DNA from: Psychrobacillus sp. NEAU-3TGS
GTDB lineage: Bacteria > Bacillota > Bacilli > Bacillales_A > Planococcaceae
Direction of reading: 5' to 3'
Assembly: GCF_029955155.1 (NCBI RefSeq)
Contig: NZ_JAPNOZ010000009.1
Coordinates: 77,273-141,272 of the forward strand
DNA length: 64,000 nucleotides
Shown here: positions 27,135 through 36,616 of the stretch, one piece after another
How the letters are laid out: every line of letters begins with the position of its first letter
How positions within the stretch are numbered: position 1 is the stretch's first letter
Translations under genes and position numbers: made by a program
Notes under the pieces: model-generated
The model's input: the letters and a program-made list of their open reading frames with translations, nothing else
What the model was told of the DNA's origin: nothing
The model's database searches: none

Positions 27135-27193
27135 TTGGGGATTACTTTCTACTAGCGATTCCCCGTGGGGCAGACATAGGCGCTTGCGCTTTT
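27135..27193 (-). repeat. Intergenic GCGCAAGCGCC-type repeat
   Basis: Reading the minus strand past the carbonic anhydrase stop there is AAAAGCGCAAGCGCC (27179-27193) followed by a GCCCCACGGGGAATCGC hairpin (27151-27167). This downstream-of-stop element looks like one I know as dispersed in Bacillus genomes. A shorter relative, AAAAAAGCGCTAAAGCG, follows the P-type ATPase gene near 37154-37170. Confidence 0.45.
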
Positions 27194-27219
27194 GTTCTGT
27201 CGATTTCCCGGGAAATAAT

Positions 27220-27789
27220 TTAATTCTTGTCGATTGAACCATCTGTAACTAAGTCTAAACGTCCAGTAGTAGGGTCAATAATCAGACCATGCACAGGAAT
27301 GCTTGGTAGAATGAGCGGATGGTTTCTGATCAATTCCACACTATGTAAAACACTTTCTTCCACGTCAGAAAAGCCTTCTAACCATTTATCCATATTAACA
27401 CCAGAGTATTTTAATACATCGAAAGTTTGTGAATCTACGCCTCTTTCAATCATTTTTTCTACTAATTTATCTGGTTGAATTGCACTCATACCACAATCAT
27501 GATGGCCAACGACAAAAATTTCATCCGCTTGAAGTTCATAAACAGCGACAATCAAGCTTCTCATAATACCGCCAAACGGATGATTAATAACGGCGCCGGC
27601 ACTCTTTACTATTTTGACATCACCATTTTTAATGTTCATTGATTTGTAAAGCATTTCTGTAAGTCTGGTATCCATACATGTTAAAATGACCATTCGTTTA
27701 TCTGGAAATTTCGTCGTTACATAGGGTGTGTATAGTTCGTTTTCTACAAAAGATTTATTGAAAGCTAAAATTTCATTTAACTGTGACAT
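27220..27789 (-). CDS. Beta-class carbonic anhydrase
   Basis: A 189-residue zinc enzyme that interconverts CO2 and bicarbonate. Zinc ligands are visible in ILTCMDTR (cysteine, with the D-R dyad) and VVGHHDCGM (histidine and cysteine), and the conserved KSAGAVINHPFGGIMRS lies between them. It matches the YtiB-type beta carbonic anhydrases of Bacillus. The start at ATG 27789 has AAAGGGG upstream. It is a single gene; no partner transporter is adjacent. Confidence 0.92.
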   Translation of the reverse strand: MSQLNEILAFNKSFVENELYTPYVTTKFPDKRMVILTCMDTRLTEMLYKSMNIKNGDVKIVKSAGAVINHPFGGIMRSLIVAVYELQADEIFVVGHHDCGMSAIQPDKLVEKMIERGVDSQTFDVLKYSGVNMDKWLEGFSDVEESVLHSVELIRNHPLILPSIPVHGLIIDPTTGRLDLVTDGSIDKN

Positions 27790-27865
27790 ATTCTTACCCC
27801 TTTGATAATAATATTCTTTTATTTTATATGAAATTAAAAGGGATTGCTTGGAATTTGTCTCGAAT

Positions 27866-28873
27866 CTATTTTGCTACTTTTTGTTTGCGCTCAGACATGA
27901 AGTAAGATTTTCCTGTTCCAATGGCTACTGATTGTAGCGGTTCAGGTGCAAGATGAACAGGAACTTCAATAACACTTGAAAGCCATTCTTTCATATCTTT
28001 TAATAGGGCACCGCCACCTGTAAGTACTACTCCATGATCTACGATATCTCCTGAAAGTTCAGGTGGGATAATTTCAAGCGTTGCACGGACTACTTCTAAA
28101 ATAATTTCAAGAGATTCCTTTAAAACTCCTTGAATTTGTGTAGAAGAAAGATGAATTGTTTTAGGCAAACCAGTCACAAGATCTCTTCCGCGCACATCCA
28201 TCTGTTCCACAGTATGTGGGACTAATGCATGACCAATTGTTTTCTTAATATTTTCAGCAGTTGGTTCTCCAATGATGACATTATATTCTTTTCGAACAAA
28301 ATGGATAATCGCTTCATCCATTCGATCACCTGCTGATTTAACTGTGTTAGAAGCTACTACGCCACCAAACGATATAATACCAACTTCCGTCGTACCTCCA
28401 CCAATATCAACAATCATACTCGCAACAGGTTCGTTTACAGGAAGACCAGCCCCGATTGCTGCAGCTACAGGTTCTTCCATAAGTTGTACTTCTTTTGCAC
28501 CGCTTTGACGTACAGCATCTTGAATTGCTCTACGCTCTACCGAAGTTGCGCCAGAAGGAGTACAAACAATGACAGTCGGTTTTCTTAGTGCAGTGCCTAA
28601 CTTTTTACTAGCCTTTTGCATAATTAATTTTAGTAGCTGAGTCGTAGTATCAAAGTCCGCGATGACACCATCTTTTAACGGGCGAACTACTTCGATGGAA
28701 ATAGGTGTTTTACCTACCATTTTTTTTGCTTCTTCACCGAAAGCTACTATTTCTTTTGTCTTTGTATTAATTGCTACAATAGTTGGTTCATCTATGATTA
28801 AGCCTTTGTTTTTTGTATAAACTAATGTATTTGCTGTTCCTAAATCTATTCCAATATGTGCGTTTGAAAACAT
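27866..28873 (-). CDS. mreBH: MreB-like actin homologue, MreBH type
   Basis: A 335-residue bacterial actin that forms membrane-attached filaments guiding wall synthesis. Phosphate 1 loop [13 protein letters not shown], phosphate 2 [13 protein letters not shown] and the adenosine motif [13 protein letters not shown] are intact. The [15 protein letters not shown] stretch and absence of the mreCD neighbours suggest MreBH rather than MreB or Mbl, which are usually near mreC or spoIIID. The start is ATG 28873 after GGAGG; the upstream in-frame ATG at 28900 has no site. Standing alone, it is probably one of several paralogues in the genome. Confidence 0.85.
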   Translation of the reverse strand: MFSNAHIGIDLGTANTLVYTKNKGLIIDEPTIVAINTKTKEIVAFGEEAKKMVGKTPISIEVVRPLKDGVIADFDTTTQLLKLIMQKASKKLGTALRKPTVIVCTPSGATSVERRAIQDAVRQSGAKEVQLMEEPVAAAIGAGLPVNEPVASMIVDIGGGTTEVGIISFGGVVASNTVKSAGDRMDEAIIHFVRKEYNVIIGEPTAENIKKTIGHALVPHTVEQMDVRGRDLVTGLPKTIHLSSTQIQGVLKESLEIILEVVRATLEIIPPELSGDIVDHGVVLTGGGALLKDMKEWLSSVIEVPVHLAPEPLQSVAIGTGKSYFMSERKQKVAK

Positions 28874-29249
28874 TTTTGTTCCTCCAATCCAATCGTACAT
28901 TATAAGTGTAAGTGCCTATGCAAGCCTTCAGGGGCATGCGTCGCATTCTAGATACTTAGTAAGTATAATAGATAATTATAGGTTTGCCATATGTTATATG
29001 TTGGAAGTTTACGTATATTTCATTAGGAAATGGTTATATAAGATTAAAAGGTTTTGTTATATTGATATAATAGTACTACTTAGTCATAAATTTGAAACAC
29101 TATTGTTACGAAAATGAAAGGAAAAAGAGACGTAATGACATCTAATTTAGTTAAAAATGAGGAAGTATCCAATTTTGGATTTGTAATATAGGATAGTTCT
29201 CGATAATCTTGTTGCACTACCTATTCTTACTTAATAATAAGAAACAAAA
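28874..29249. other. Intergenic region upstream of mreBH
   Basis: I see no gene here. The short frame at 29113-29190 (25 codons) has no good ribosome site. The stretch is AT-rich and should hold the mreBH promoter on the minus strand, but I found no convincing hexamer pair. Confidence 0.4.
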
Positions 29250-29279
29250 AAACAACCGCATAAAATGCGGTTGTTTGTA
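29250..29279 (-). terminator. Intrinsic terminator of the 44-residue membrane protein gene
   Basis: AACAACCGCA (29251-29260) pairs with TGCGGTTGTT (29266-29275); on the minus strand it ends in a T-rich run. It starts right after the small gene's stop. Confidence 0.8.
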
Positions 29280-29414
29280 TTATTTAGAAGGTTTTGGATC
29301 TACTTGGATTGCATCGTGTGTGTTCATGCCTTTAGCGAAGTAATGAATAATTGCATATCCTGAGATTCCTATACATACTGCAAAACCAAGAACGGTAACT
29401 GTGAATAAGCCCAT
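29280..29414 (-). CDS. Small single-span membrane protein, 44 residues
   Basis: The frame starts at ATG 29414 behind GTGAGGTG and reads MGLFTVTVLGFAVCIGISGY followed by AIIHYFAKGMNTHDAIQVDP. One hydrophobic segment (about residues 3-25) precedes a short polar tail. A ribosome site, a membrane-like composition and a private terminator right after the stop make it a convincing gene, although it is too short for usual calling. I do not recognise the family. Confidence 0.7.
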   Translation of the reverse strand: MGLFTVTVLGFAVCIGISGYAIIHYFAKGMNTHDAIQVDPKPSK

Positions 29415-29504
29415 TGTTAAACACCTCACTAGTTATGATACTATCATTATAGCTTAGTTGACGTGAAAAAGTAAGAAGAAATATTTAGAAGCCAATACGT
29501 CTAA

Positions 29505-30737
29505 CTAGAACGCCCAGTTACCATTGCGGAAAATAGGTTCTGTAGATCCATCTTCTTTTATGCCGTCTATGTCCATCTTGTCTGAACCAATCATAAAGTC
29601 TACATGTGTGATACTCTCATTCAATCCATTTTCCGCGAGCTCTTCACGACTCATTTTCTTCCCACCCTCGATACAGAAAGCGTATGCACTTCCCATAGCC
29701 AAATGGTTAGAAGCATTCTCATCAAATAATGTGTTATAAAATAGTAAATTAGAGTTAGAAATTGGTGAATCGTGCGGTACAAGCGCTACTTCTCCTAAAT
29801 AGTGAGAGCCTTCGTCAGTAGCAACAAGATTTTCCAACACTTCTTGACCTTCTTCTGCTTCTACTTTTACAATACGACCTTTTTCAAAAGTGACTGTAAA
29901 ATTATCAATAATATTCCCGCCATAGCTTAATGGCTTACTGCTTGCAACATATCCTTCTACACCTGTTTTTAAAGGAACTGTAAATACTTCTTCTGTTGGC
30001 ATATTTGCCATGAAGTTTGCGCCTTTTTCGTTTACGCTACTTGCCCCACACCATAGATGTCCTTTTGGAAGTTCGATAACTAAATCTGTTCCAGGAGCAG
30101 TATAATGGAGTTTTTGATAGTTTTTATTATTTAAGTAATCTACTTTTGCATGTAAAAGCGTATCATGTTCTTTCCATGCTTCGACTGGGTCTTCTAAATC
30201 CGCACGAACTGCTTTGAAAATAGCCTCCCATAGGGCTGGTACTTGTTCTTCTTCAGCTAGCTCTGGGAATACTTTACTAGCCCAATCTTTTGACGGGGAG
30301 GCGATTACTGTCCAACTGATTTTATCTGATTGTACGTACTGACGATACTTACTTAATGCTTGCCCTGTAGCTTTTTGGAAAGCTGCAATTTTAGCTGTGT
30401 CCACTCCCTTTAATAGATCTGGGCTTTGGCTCATAATGCTCATAAATGCAGCGCCTTCTTCAGCTAATAGTTCTCGTTCTTGTACCTTCCAAGAAGGATA
30501 ATAGTCGAAAGAATCCTTTGGAGCTAACTCGTAACGTAAGCGTGTAATCTCATCATCTGAGAAGTCTACAAATACTTGAGCTGCTCCAACTTCATAAGCT
30601 TTTTTCGTAATTAATCGGACAAGCTCTACACTATAGATTGAAGCCGCAATGTATAACTTCTGACCTGGTTGAATATTTACCCCAACCTCTACTGCTAAAG
30701 CAGCATATTTTTCTAGTTTTTGATTGAACAAAGACAT
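29505..30737 (-). CDS. M29-family aminopeptidase (AmpS-like), copy 2
   Basis: A 410-residue paralogue of the aminopeptidase at 18379-19608. The same blocks are present: LITKKAYEVGAAQVFVDFSD, MPTEEVFTVPLKTGVEGYV, GEVALVPHDSPIS, NTLFDENASNHLAMGSAYA and THVDFMIGSDKMDIDG. All metal-ligand positions visible in copy 1 are kept, so both should be active. It is a single-gene unit with AAAGGGTGAAGG before ATG 30737. Two copies about 10 kb apart on opposite strands suggest an old duplication, not a recent tandem event. Confidence 0.9.
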   Translation of the reverse strand: MSLFNQKLEKYAALAVEVGVNIQPGQKLYIAASIYSVELVRLITKKAYEVGAAQVFVDFSDDEITRLRYELAPKDSFDYYPSWKVQERELLAEEGAAFMSIMSQSPDLLKGVDTAKIAAFQKATGQALSKYRQYVQSDKISWTVIASPSKDWASKVFPELAEEEQVPALWEAIFKAVRADLEDPVEAWKEHDTLLHAKVDYLNNKNYQKLHYTAPGTDLVIELPKGHLWCGASSVNEKGANFMANMPTEEVFTVPLKTGVEGYVASSKPLSYGGNIIDNFTVTFEKGRIVKVEAEEGQEVLENLVATDEGSHYLGEVALVPHDSPISNSNLLFYNTLFDENASNHLAMGSAYAFCIEGGKKMSREELAENGLNESITHVDFMIGSDKMDIDGIKEDGSTEPIFRNGNWAF

Positions 30738-30930
30738 TTTCCTTCACCCTTTCTATACATAATTCATAGTATCAGTTTTTTGAATGCTATGACAATATAC
30801 ATTGGAGTTAAAAAAGTAGAAAATTGTTCACTATTAATAGGTTTATATCAATGAAAAAGAAAGTTTTATATTCAAACTTCGACAATTTTGCCGAAATAAA
30901 GTAAAGAAATAGAATGTGGAGGTTACGAGA

Positions 30931-31734
30931 TTGGATAAATCTACGGTTTTTGGTCTTATAATTGCTATAGTTTCCTTATTAGTAGGGATGTTTTTTAAAG
31001 GAGTTACACCGGACGCACTTTTAAATCCAGCTGCTATTTTCATCATTATTTTTGGGACTGTTGCAGCAGTTGTTATCGCATTTCCGATGAGTGAATTAAA
31101 ACGAGTTCCTAAACTTTTTGGGGTACTCTTTAAAGATGATAAATTAGAGTCAGATGCAGAAATTATTAAGATGTTCTCTAGTTGGGCGGATTTAGCTCGT
31201 AGAGAAGGGTTGCTTGCTTTAGAAAGTAAGTCTACTGAGGTTACGGATCCCTTTTTGAAAAACGGTTTAACATTAGCCATTGACGGTCAAAATGCGGATT
31301 ATATTCGAGATGTATTATCCGAAGAAATTGACGCATTAGAAGATCGCCATGCTGGAGGGGCTTCAATATTCTCACAAGCAGGAACTTATGCACCGACACT
31401 TGGAGTACTGGGTGCGGTTATCGGTCTTATCGCTGCCTTAAAGGATATGAATGATATTGAAAAATTAGGTCATGCCATTTCGGCGGCGTTCGTTGCAACG
31501 CTTTTGGGGATTTTCACAGGTTATGTAATTTGGCACCCATTTGCAAATAAATTAAAGCGAAAGTCCAAACAAGAGGTTCGTCAAAAGACGATGATGTTAG
31601 AAGGTATTCTTTCCGTATTGGAAGGAGATTCCCCTCGTGTTATTGAACAAAAATTAGCTTCTTATTTGTCGATGGCGGACCGCAAGAAAATTTTAGGTGG
31701 AAGCGGGGAGGATGGCCTTGGCAAGGAAGCGTAA
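30931..31734 (+). CDS. motA: Flagellar motor stator protein MotA
   Basis: A 267-residue stator subunit with four membrane segments. It matches B. subtilis MotA by eye: GIIIAIVSLLVGMFFKGV-like start, AGTYAPTLGVLGAVIGLIAAL, HAISAAFVATLLGIFTGYV and NKLKRKSKQEVR. The charged cytoplasmic loop with LARREGLLALE interacts with the rotor. The start is TTG 30931; GTGGAGG (30916-30922) is its ribosome site, so the GTG inside it is not the start. With motB it forms a proton-type stator pair. The gene overlaps motB by 17 bases. Confidence 0.93.
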   Translation: MDKSTVFGLIIAIVSLLVGMFFKGVTPDALLNPAAIFIIIFGTVAAVVIAFPMSELKRVPKLFGVLFKDDKLESDAEIIKMFSSWADLARREGLLALESKSTEVTDPFLKNGLTLAIDGQNADYIRDVLSEEIDALEDRHAGGASIFSQAGTYAPTLGVLGAVIGLIAALKDMNDIEKLGHAISAAFVATLLGIFTGYVIWHPFANKLKRKSKQEVRQKTMMLEGILSVLEGDSPRVIEQKLASYLSMADRKKILGGSGEDGLGKEA

Positions 31735-32485
31735 AAAGCATAAAGAGGAAGAGCATATGGACGAATCTTGGCTTATTCCATATGCCGATATTCTAACATT
31801 ATTATTAGCCTTGTTCATCGTACTCTTTGCTGCAAGCACAGTAGATCAACAAAAATTGGAGAAGATGTCACAAGTATTTGATCAAATATTCGATGGTGGG
31901 ACAGGCTTTATGGACAATCCGTCTCCTTTAGATGTACCAGTAGTGCCAAATCAAACAAATGAGTCAGAGGAAAGCTCTGCCTATATAGAAGACCAACAAG
32001 CCTTAGCTGGTATTCAAGATAGCGTCGATGAATATATTGCAGTGAATGCACTAGAAAAGCAATTTGCTACAAAGTTAACAAATGAAGGTTTGCTCGTTAC
32101 TATTCGAGATAATATATTATTTGAGATGGGACAAGCAGAAGTAAAGCCAGAGTATCGACAAATCGCGGAAGATATATCGGATCTTCTTATATTTGATCCG
32201 CCTAGAAACGTTGTTATTACTGGACATACAGATAATATTCCAATATCAAGCAGTGAATTTTCATCTAACTGGGAACTAAGTGTTATGCGTTCTGTTAACT
32301 TTTTGAAAATTTTAGTAGAAAATAATACGATCGACCCTCTATATTTTAGTGCGAAGGGATATGGTGAATTCAGACCTGTAGCTTCCAATGATACTGCGGA
32401 AGGTCGTGCTCAAAATAGAAGAGTCGAAGTACTTATTCAACCACGTGTATTAGAAGACGGTACATTAAATGACTCTCCACAGTAA
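31718..32485 (+). CDS. motB: Flagellar motor stator protein MotB
   Basis: A 255-residue protein with one N-terminal membrane span carrying the ion-binding aspartate (IPYADILTLLLALFIVLFA) and a C-terminal OmpA-like peptidoglycan-binding domain (GHTDNIPISSSEFSSNWELS, then AKGYGEFRPVASN and AEGRAQNRRVEVLI). The start is TTG 31718, giving MARKRKK as in B. subtilis; the ATG at 31712 touches the GGGGAGG site. A terminator follows. The pair resembles H+-type MotAB and not the Na+-type MotPS of the ccpA locus. Confidence 0.93.
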   Translation: MARKRKKHKEEEHMDESWLIPYADILTLLLALFIVLFAASTVDQQKLEKMSQVFDQIFDGGTGFMDNPSPLDVPVVPNQTNESEESSAYIEDQQALAGIQDSVDEYIAVNALEKQFATKLTNEGLLVTIRDNILFEMGQAEVKPEYRQIAEDISDLLIFDPPRNVVITGHTDNIPISSSEFSSNWELSVMRSVNFLKILVENNTIDPLYFSAKGYGEFRPVASNDTAEGRAQNRRVEVLIQPRVLEDGTLNDSPQ

Positions 32486-32492
32486 TACTACT

Positions 32493-32530
32493 AACTGACA
32501 ACTAATTTTTTGTTGTCAGTTTTCTTTTGA
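32493..32530 (+). terminator. Intrinsic terminator of motAB
   Basis: AACTGACAAC (32493-32502) and GTTGTCAGTT (32512-32521), followed by TTCTTTTG. Confidence 0.85.
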
Positions 32531-32594
32531 CTTTTTCAAACAAAAGTTTATAATTAAAACAAAAGTTCATTATCGCAGGAAAGGAGGAAATGAA

Positions 32595-33695
32595 TTGGAC
32601 TCAAAAGAAGTTAAGATTTTGAACTATCTTAAAAAGAATCCATACGCTTCTCAGTTAGAAATTGCAAATGAATTACAAATGTCTAGACCTGCTGTTGCTA
32701 ATATTATTTCTGGTCTTATTAAAACTGGAAAGATCACTGGAAGAGCCTATATTTTACCCGAAAACAAAGAAATTATTTGTATTGGCGGAGCGAATGTAGA
32801 CAGAAAATATATAGTGAAAAGCGACTTGCAAATGGGAACGTCCAATCCAACGACGAGCTTACAGAGTATCGGTGGAGTTGCAAGGAATATTGCGGAAAAT
32901 TTAGGGAGATTAGGTCATAGTGTACGCATGCTTACTGTAGTAGGCAATGACATGGAATATGAATCCATTGAGAAAGCTTCAAGCCCTTGGATGAATTTAT
33001 TTTCCGTTGAAAAATTATCAAATTATCAAACAGGGACTTACTCTGCAATTCTAGACACACATGGAGAGATGTTGTTTGCTTTAGCAAACATGGACATTTA
33101 CGATCAATTCACAGTAGAGTATTTAAAGAAACAGGAGACACATTTAACGAAAGCTCAGCTGCTAATCATTGATATGAATTGTCCAAAAGATGTCATTGAA
33201 TATGTACAAACCATATCAATAGGCTATAAAATACCACTCGCTATTATTCCGGTTTCTTCTCCGAAGATGAACAGAATGCCGGAGTCTTTAGATGGAATTG
33301 AATGGTTAATAACAAATAAAGATGAGGCAGAAACTTATTTCCACATGACAATAGAAGATGATTTCTCATGGAAAAAAGCAGCAGAGCTATTCGTAGAAAA
33401 AGGGATAAAACAAGTGGTTGTAACAGGTGGTAGTAAAGGTGTTGTATTTGCTGGTCAGCAAATTGAAACAACTATAGCCCCAGCAATACATGCAGACGAC
33501 ATTGTAGATGTAACTGGAGCAGGAGACGCATTTGTAGCTGGAACATTACATGCGTGGTTAGAAGGCGTAGAGATAACCGAAGCGGTACAAACGGGGATGG
33601 TCAACGCCAATAAAACGCTTCAGTCTGCTGAAACGGTTCGTACAGAACTTACAAAAATCGGTTTAAAAAATGAAATGGAGGAATATAAATTATGA
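32595..33695 (+). CDS. psuK: Pseudouridine kinase with N-terminal winged helix
   Basis: A 366-residue PfkB-family sugar kinase preceded by a helix-turn-helix of about 55 residues ([20 protein letters not shown], then [14 protein letters not shown]). The kinase has the two PfkB signatures: [15 protein letters not shown] near 95-110 and [20 protein letters not shown] near 305-325 with the catalytic aspartate. It phosphorylates pseudouridine for cleavage by PsuG. The start is TTG 32595, seven bases after AAAGGAGG. The stop overlaps the psuG ATG by four bases. The added HTH may let it sense substrate and regulate its own operon, as proposed for YeiC-type kinases. Confidence 0.88.
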   Translation: MDSKEVKILNYLKKNPYASQLEIANELQMSRPAVANIISGLIKTGKITGRAYILPENKEIICIGGANVDRKYIVKSDLQMGTSNPTTSLQSIGGVARNIAENLGRLGHSVRMLTVVGNDMEYESIEKASSPWMNLFSVEKLSNYQTGTYSAILDTHGEMLFALANMDIYDQFTVEYLKKQETHLTKAQLLIIDMNCPKDVIEYVQTISIGYKIPLAIIPVSSPKMNRMPESLDGIEWLITNKDEAETYFHMTIEDDFSWKKAAELFVEKGIKQVVVTGGSKGVVFAGQQIETTIAPAIHADDIVDVTGAGDAFVAGTLHAWLEGVEITEAVQTGMVNANKTLQSAETVRTELTKIGLKNEMEEYKL

Positions 33696-34600
33696 AACAA
33701 TATTTAACATATTCACAAGAAGTAGAACAAGGGATGGCAGCAGGGAAACCAATCGTAGCATTAGAATCAACAATCATTTCACATGGTATGCCTTATCCAC
33801 AAAACGTAGAAATGGCTAAAAAAGTAGAACAAATTATTCGTGATAATGGCGCAGTTCCAGCAACAATTGCTATTATGGATGGCGAGATTAAAATCGGTCT
33901 TTCAAATGAAGATCTTGAAACACTTGCTACAAGTAAAAATGTAAGAAAAACATCAAGAAGGGATCTTGCATATGTAGTAGCTTCTAAAGAAATTGGCGCT
34001 ACAACAGTTGCAACTACGATGATTTGTGCGGAACTTGCAGGGATCAAAATGTTTGTAACAGGTGGAATTGGTGGCGTACATAGAGGCGCTGAAACGACTA
34101 TGGATATTTCTGCTGACTTAGAAGAACTTGCTTCTACAAATGTAGCAGTTGTATGTGCTGGTGCAAAATCTATTTTAGATATCGGTTTAACTTTAGAATA
34201 TCTAGAAACAAAAGGAGTGCCAGTAGTAGGTTTTGGAACAGATGCATTCCCGGCATTCTATACAGCAACAAGCCCATTTGCTGCTAACTTCCGTTTAAAC
34301 GAACCAAACGAAGTAGCGGATATGCTTAAAGTGAAATGGGAACTAGGATTAAACGGAGGAGCAATTATTGCAAACCCAATCCCAGCAGAATTCTCATTAG
34401 ATGAAGCTTATATCAATGACATCATCCACACAGCGTTAAAAGAAGCAGAGGAAAACAGCATTAAAGGGAAAGATGTAACACCTTTCTTACTTGGCAAAGT
34501 AAAAGAGTTAACAGAAGGTAAATCATTAGAATCGAATATTGAGCTTGTGTATAACAATGCAAGAGTCGGAGCTCAAATCGCAGTTGAATTAAATAAATAA
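33692..34600 (+). CDS. psuG: Pseudouridine-5'-phosphate glycosidase
   Basis: A 302-residue enzyme that splits the C-C glycosidic bond of pseudouridine 5'-phosphate to uracil and ribose 5-phosphate. Family marks are plain: [16 protein letters not shown] near the N-terminus, [13 protein letters not shown] near residue 125-137, [22 protein letters not shown] and GTDAFPAFY. It is coupled to psuK by ATGA. Together the two genes recycle pseudouridine from RNA turnover. A strong terminator follows. Confidence 0.95.
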   Translation: MKQYLTYSQEVEQGMAAGKPIVALESTIISHGMPYPQNVEMAKKVEQIIRDNGAVPATIAIMDGEIKIGLSNEDLETLATSKNVRKTSRRDLAYVVASKEIGATTVATTMICAELAGIKMFVTGGIGGVHRGAETTMDISADLEELASTNVAVVCAGAKSILDIGLTLEYLETKGVPVVGFGTDAFPAFYTATSPFAANFRLNEPNEVADMLKVKWELGLNGGAIIANPIPAEFSLDEAYINDIIHTALKEAEENSIKGKDVTPFLLGKVKELTEGKSLESNIELVYNNARVGAQIAVELNK

Positions 34601-34621
34601 ATTAACCAAGTCACACAAAAA

Positions 34622-34657
34622 AATCCTTCCCAACGTTTTATTGGGAAGGAATTTTTT
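34622..34657. terminator. Bidirectional terminator between psuG and yfkK
   Basis: AATCCTTCCCAA (34622-34633) and TTGGGAAGGAATT (34641-34653), flanked by A7 on the left and T6 on the right, between convergent genes. Confidence 0.88.
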
Positions 34658-34877
34658 ATTTACGTAAACTTCCAAGTTCAGCGGCGATCGCTTGCATTTC
34701 ACTTGGGCTAAAAGAATCTCTTTTTTTCACCATTTCATATAAATAGACTAAATCTTCATATTGAGATGCATTAAAATGTTCTGATTTCATTGCATCTACG
34801 TTTACCATACGAAGTTTTTCTTTTATCGTTTCAATCATGTATGCTACATTCTCCGCAGAAGGTTCTGATAAATTCAT
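34656..34877 (-). CDS. yfkK: DUF1128 / UPF0435 family protein (YfkK)
   Basis: A 73-residue, mostly helical cytosolic protein. The pattern [17 protein letters not shown], then [20 protein letters not shown] and [17 protein letters not shown] matches UPF0435 (YfkK) of Bacillus, function unknown. In B. subtilis it also lies near the yihY-type gene yfkH, as here. It is a single gene, convergent with psuG and divergent from ytxH. Confidence 0.88.
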   Translation of the reverse strand: MNLSEPSAENVAYMIETIKEKLRMVNVDAMKSEHFNASQYEDLVYLYEMVKKRDSFSPSEMQAIAAELGSLRK

Positions 34878-34962
34878 CTTTGTTATCCTGCCTTTCCTAC
34901 ATTCTTATTTCCAATGTTAATGGGAAGCGAGAGGATGAGTCAAGAAGATTATAAAATACTTT

Positions 34963-34988
34963 GTTTTATTCCTCCGAGTCGGGGGTAT
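34963..34988 (+). promoter_or_regulatory. Sigma-B promoter candidate for ytxH
   Basis: GTTTTA (34963-34968), a 14-base spacer and GGGTAT (34983-34988) match the general-stress promoter consensus GTTTAA-N12-14-GGGTAT with one mismatch, 38 bases before the ytxH start. Confidence 0.7.
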
Positions 34989-35026
34989 AATTAATTTATA
35001 TTAACTTATATAACGGAGGTAATGAG

Positions 35027-35401
35027 ATGAGTGAGAGTAAATTTGTAAAAGGCGTTGTATGTGGTGCACTTATTGGTGGTGCATTAACGATGTTAGATAA
35101 TAAGACAAGAAATGCAGTTGTCCAAAAAACGAATAGTCTGGGACGCCAAATAAAATACTACAGTACAAATAGACAAGAGCTGAAAGCGACTCTCGAGGAA
35201 CAAGTAACGAAATGGAAATCATTTTATGAACAAATTAATTCGGATGCGACTTACATATCGCAAAAAGTAAATGAAGTAAAAGAAATGACTCCTCAAGTCA
35301 AAACGTTACTAACGGATACGAAGGAAGCATTTGCCCAATCGAAAGAGGAATATAAATCCATTGTGGACCCTGAATCAGAAGAATTTATCGTGAAGCAATA
35401 A
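35027..35401 (+). CDS. YtxH-like general stress protein
   Basis: A 124-residue protein with a short hydrophobic N-terminal segment (GVVCGALIGGALTML, about residues 9-23) followed by a long charged coiled-coil-like stretch. This is the YtxH plan. B. subtilis ytxH is under sigma-B control, and a sigma-B-type promoter is found in front of this gene too. Ribosome site GGAGGTAATGAG precedes ATG 35027. It is followed by the yihY gene 24 bases later, probably one transcript. Confidence 0.8.
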   Translation: MSESKFVKGVVCGALIGGALTMLDNKTRNAVVQKTNSLGRQIKYYSTNRQELKATLEEQVTKWKSFYEQINSDATYISQKVNEVKEMTPQVKTLLTDTKEAFAQSKEEYKSIVDPESEEFIVKQ

Positions 35402-35425
35402 ATTTTAATGAAAGGAGGGGATAGA

Positions 35426-36394
35426 ATGGACCCCGAAAAAGAACAAGAGCATAATTTGAAGGCGCATTCTTCCTCCTCTGATAATTGGTTTAATAAATTA
35501 AAGTTTCTTAATATGAAAAAGAAGGATAAAAAGATAGAAGAGTCCCAAGACTTAACAACATGGAAAGGATACTTCAAACATTTAATCGTACATATCCAAA
35601 AAACAGATATAACAGGATTGGCGGCTCAACTTGCTTATTTCTTTTTATTATCCTTATTTCCCTTACTTATTTTTATTGTTACCCTATTACCTTATTTAAA
35701 TTTAGACGAAGCACAAGTATTTCGTTTTCTAGAAAATTACGCTCCACAGGATGTATATCTTCTCATTGAGGATACTGTTTCAGACATTTTGCTGACTCGA
35801 AACGGTGGATTGTTGTCCATCGGGATAATAGGTACCATTTGGTCAGCTTCCAATGGTATGAATGCAATTGTTAAGTCATTAAATAGATCCTATAATTTAG
35901 ACGAAACAAGACCATTTTTTATCGTACGTGGTTTATCGGTTGTCTTTACTTTAATTATGATAGTATTGTTTGCCGTAATGCTAGTCTTACCAGTGTTTGG
36001 ACAACAGATAGGTACTATATTATTTTCTTATTTTGGCTTTGAAGACGGTTTTGTAAAACTTTGGAATAGTCTAAGGTGGGCCATTACTCCAATCATTATG
36101 CTCATTGTTCTAACTGCATTATATTGGATTGTCCCAAACCAAAAGCTGTTTTTACGTAGTGTATTTCCAGGAGCAATATTTGCAACTGTAGGCTGGATCA
36201 TCGTATCACTAGGTTTCTCATACTATGTTAGCAATTTTGGGAATTATTCTTCCACCTACGGCAGTATCGGTGGAATCATCGTGCTTATGTTGTGGCTATA
36301 TATATCCGGAATCATGCTATTAGTTGGCGGTCAAATAAATGCCGTTACGCAGGAAAGAAAAATAGCAATAGAAAAAGCAGAGGGAAAAGATTAA
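35426..36394 (+). CDS. YihY/BrkB family membrane protein
   Basis: A 322-residue protein with six membrane segments after an acidic, charged N-terminal tail of about 55 residues. Family marks: TGLAAQLAYFFLLSLFPLLI, GTIWSASNGMNAIVKSLNR, PGAIFATVGWIIVSLGFSYYV and YGSIGGIIVLMLWLYISGIMLLVGGQINA. B. subtilis YfkH is the counterpart; function in the envelope is unknown (once mis-called RNase BN). The start is ATG 35426: the ATG at 35408 lies before the AAAGGAGG site. Probably coexpressed with ytxH under stress. Confidence 0.88.
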   Translation: MDPEKEQEHNLKAHSSSSDNWFNKLKFLNMKKKDKKIEESQDLTTWKGYFKHLIVHIQKTDITGLAAQLAYFFLLSLFPLLIFIVTLLPYLNLDEAQVFRFLENYAPQDVYLLIEDTVSDILLTRNGGLLSIGIIGTIWSASNGMNAIVKSLNRSYNLDETRPFFIVRGLSVVFTLIMIVLFAVMLVLPVFGQQIGTILFSYFGFEDGFVKLWNSLRWAITPIIMLIVLTALYWIVPNQKLFLRSVFPGAIFATVGWIIVSLGFSYYVSNFGNYSSTYGSIGGIIVLMLWLYISGIMLLVGGQINAVTQERKIAIEKAEGKD

Positions 36395-36414
36395 TCCCTC
36401 TGCTTTTATTTTGT
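36374..36414 (+). terminator. Intrinsic terminator overlapping the yihY stop
   Basis: AAAGCAGAGGGA (36374-36385) pairs with TCCCTCTGCTTT (36395-36406), then TATTTTG. The stop codon lies in the loop. Confidence 0.85.
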
Positions 36415-36616
36415 TCATGATATAGGGAAGTAACGACGTAGTGAGTGGAAGAAAGTGACCGCTTGGATTTAGCACGGCGGGTGGCGCTTCCCTTTCCGCG
36501 GGCGAGCGACTGCAGGGTCTCATCTGCCTCGCTTTCCCGCAGGAGTCTCGCCCCACCACACTAAATCCCTCCAATAATGTAGTGGCAGAATAAGTATATC
36601 CAATAAATGGCAAAGG

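Noticed and set aside
29113-29190. 25-codon ORF in the mreBH upstream gap
   Set aside because: Poorly placed ribosome site, no conserved features and no terminator.
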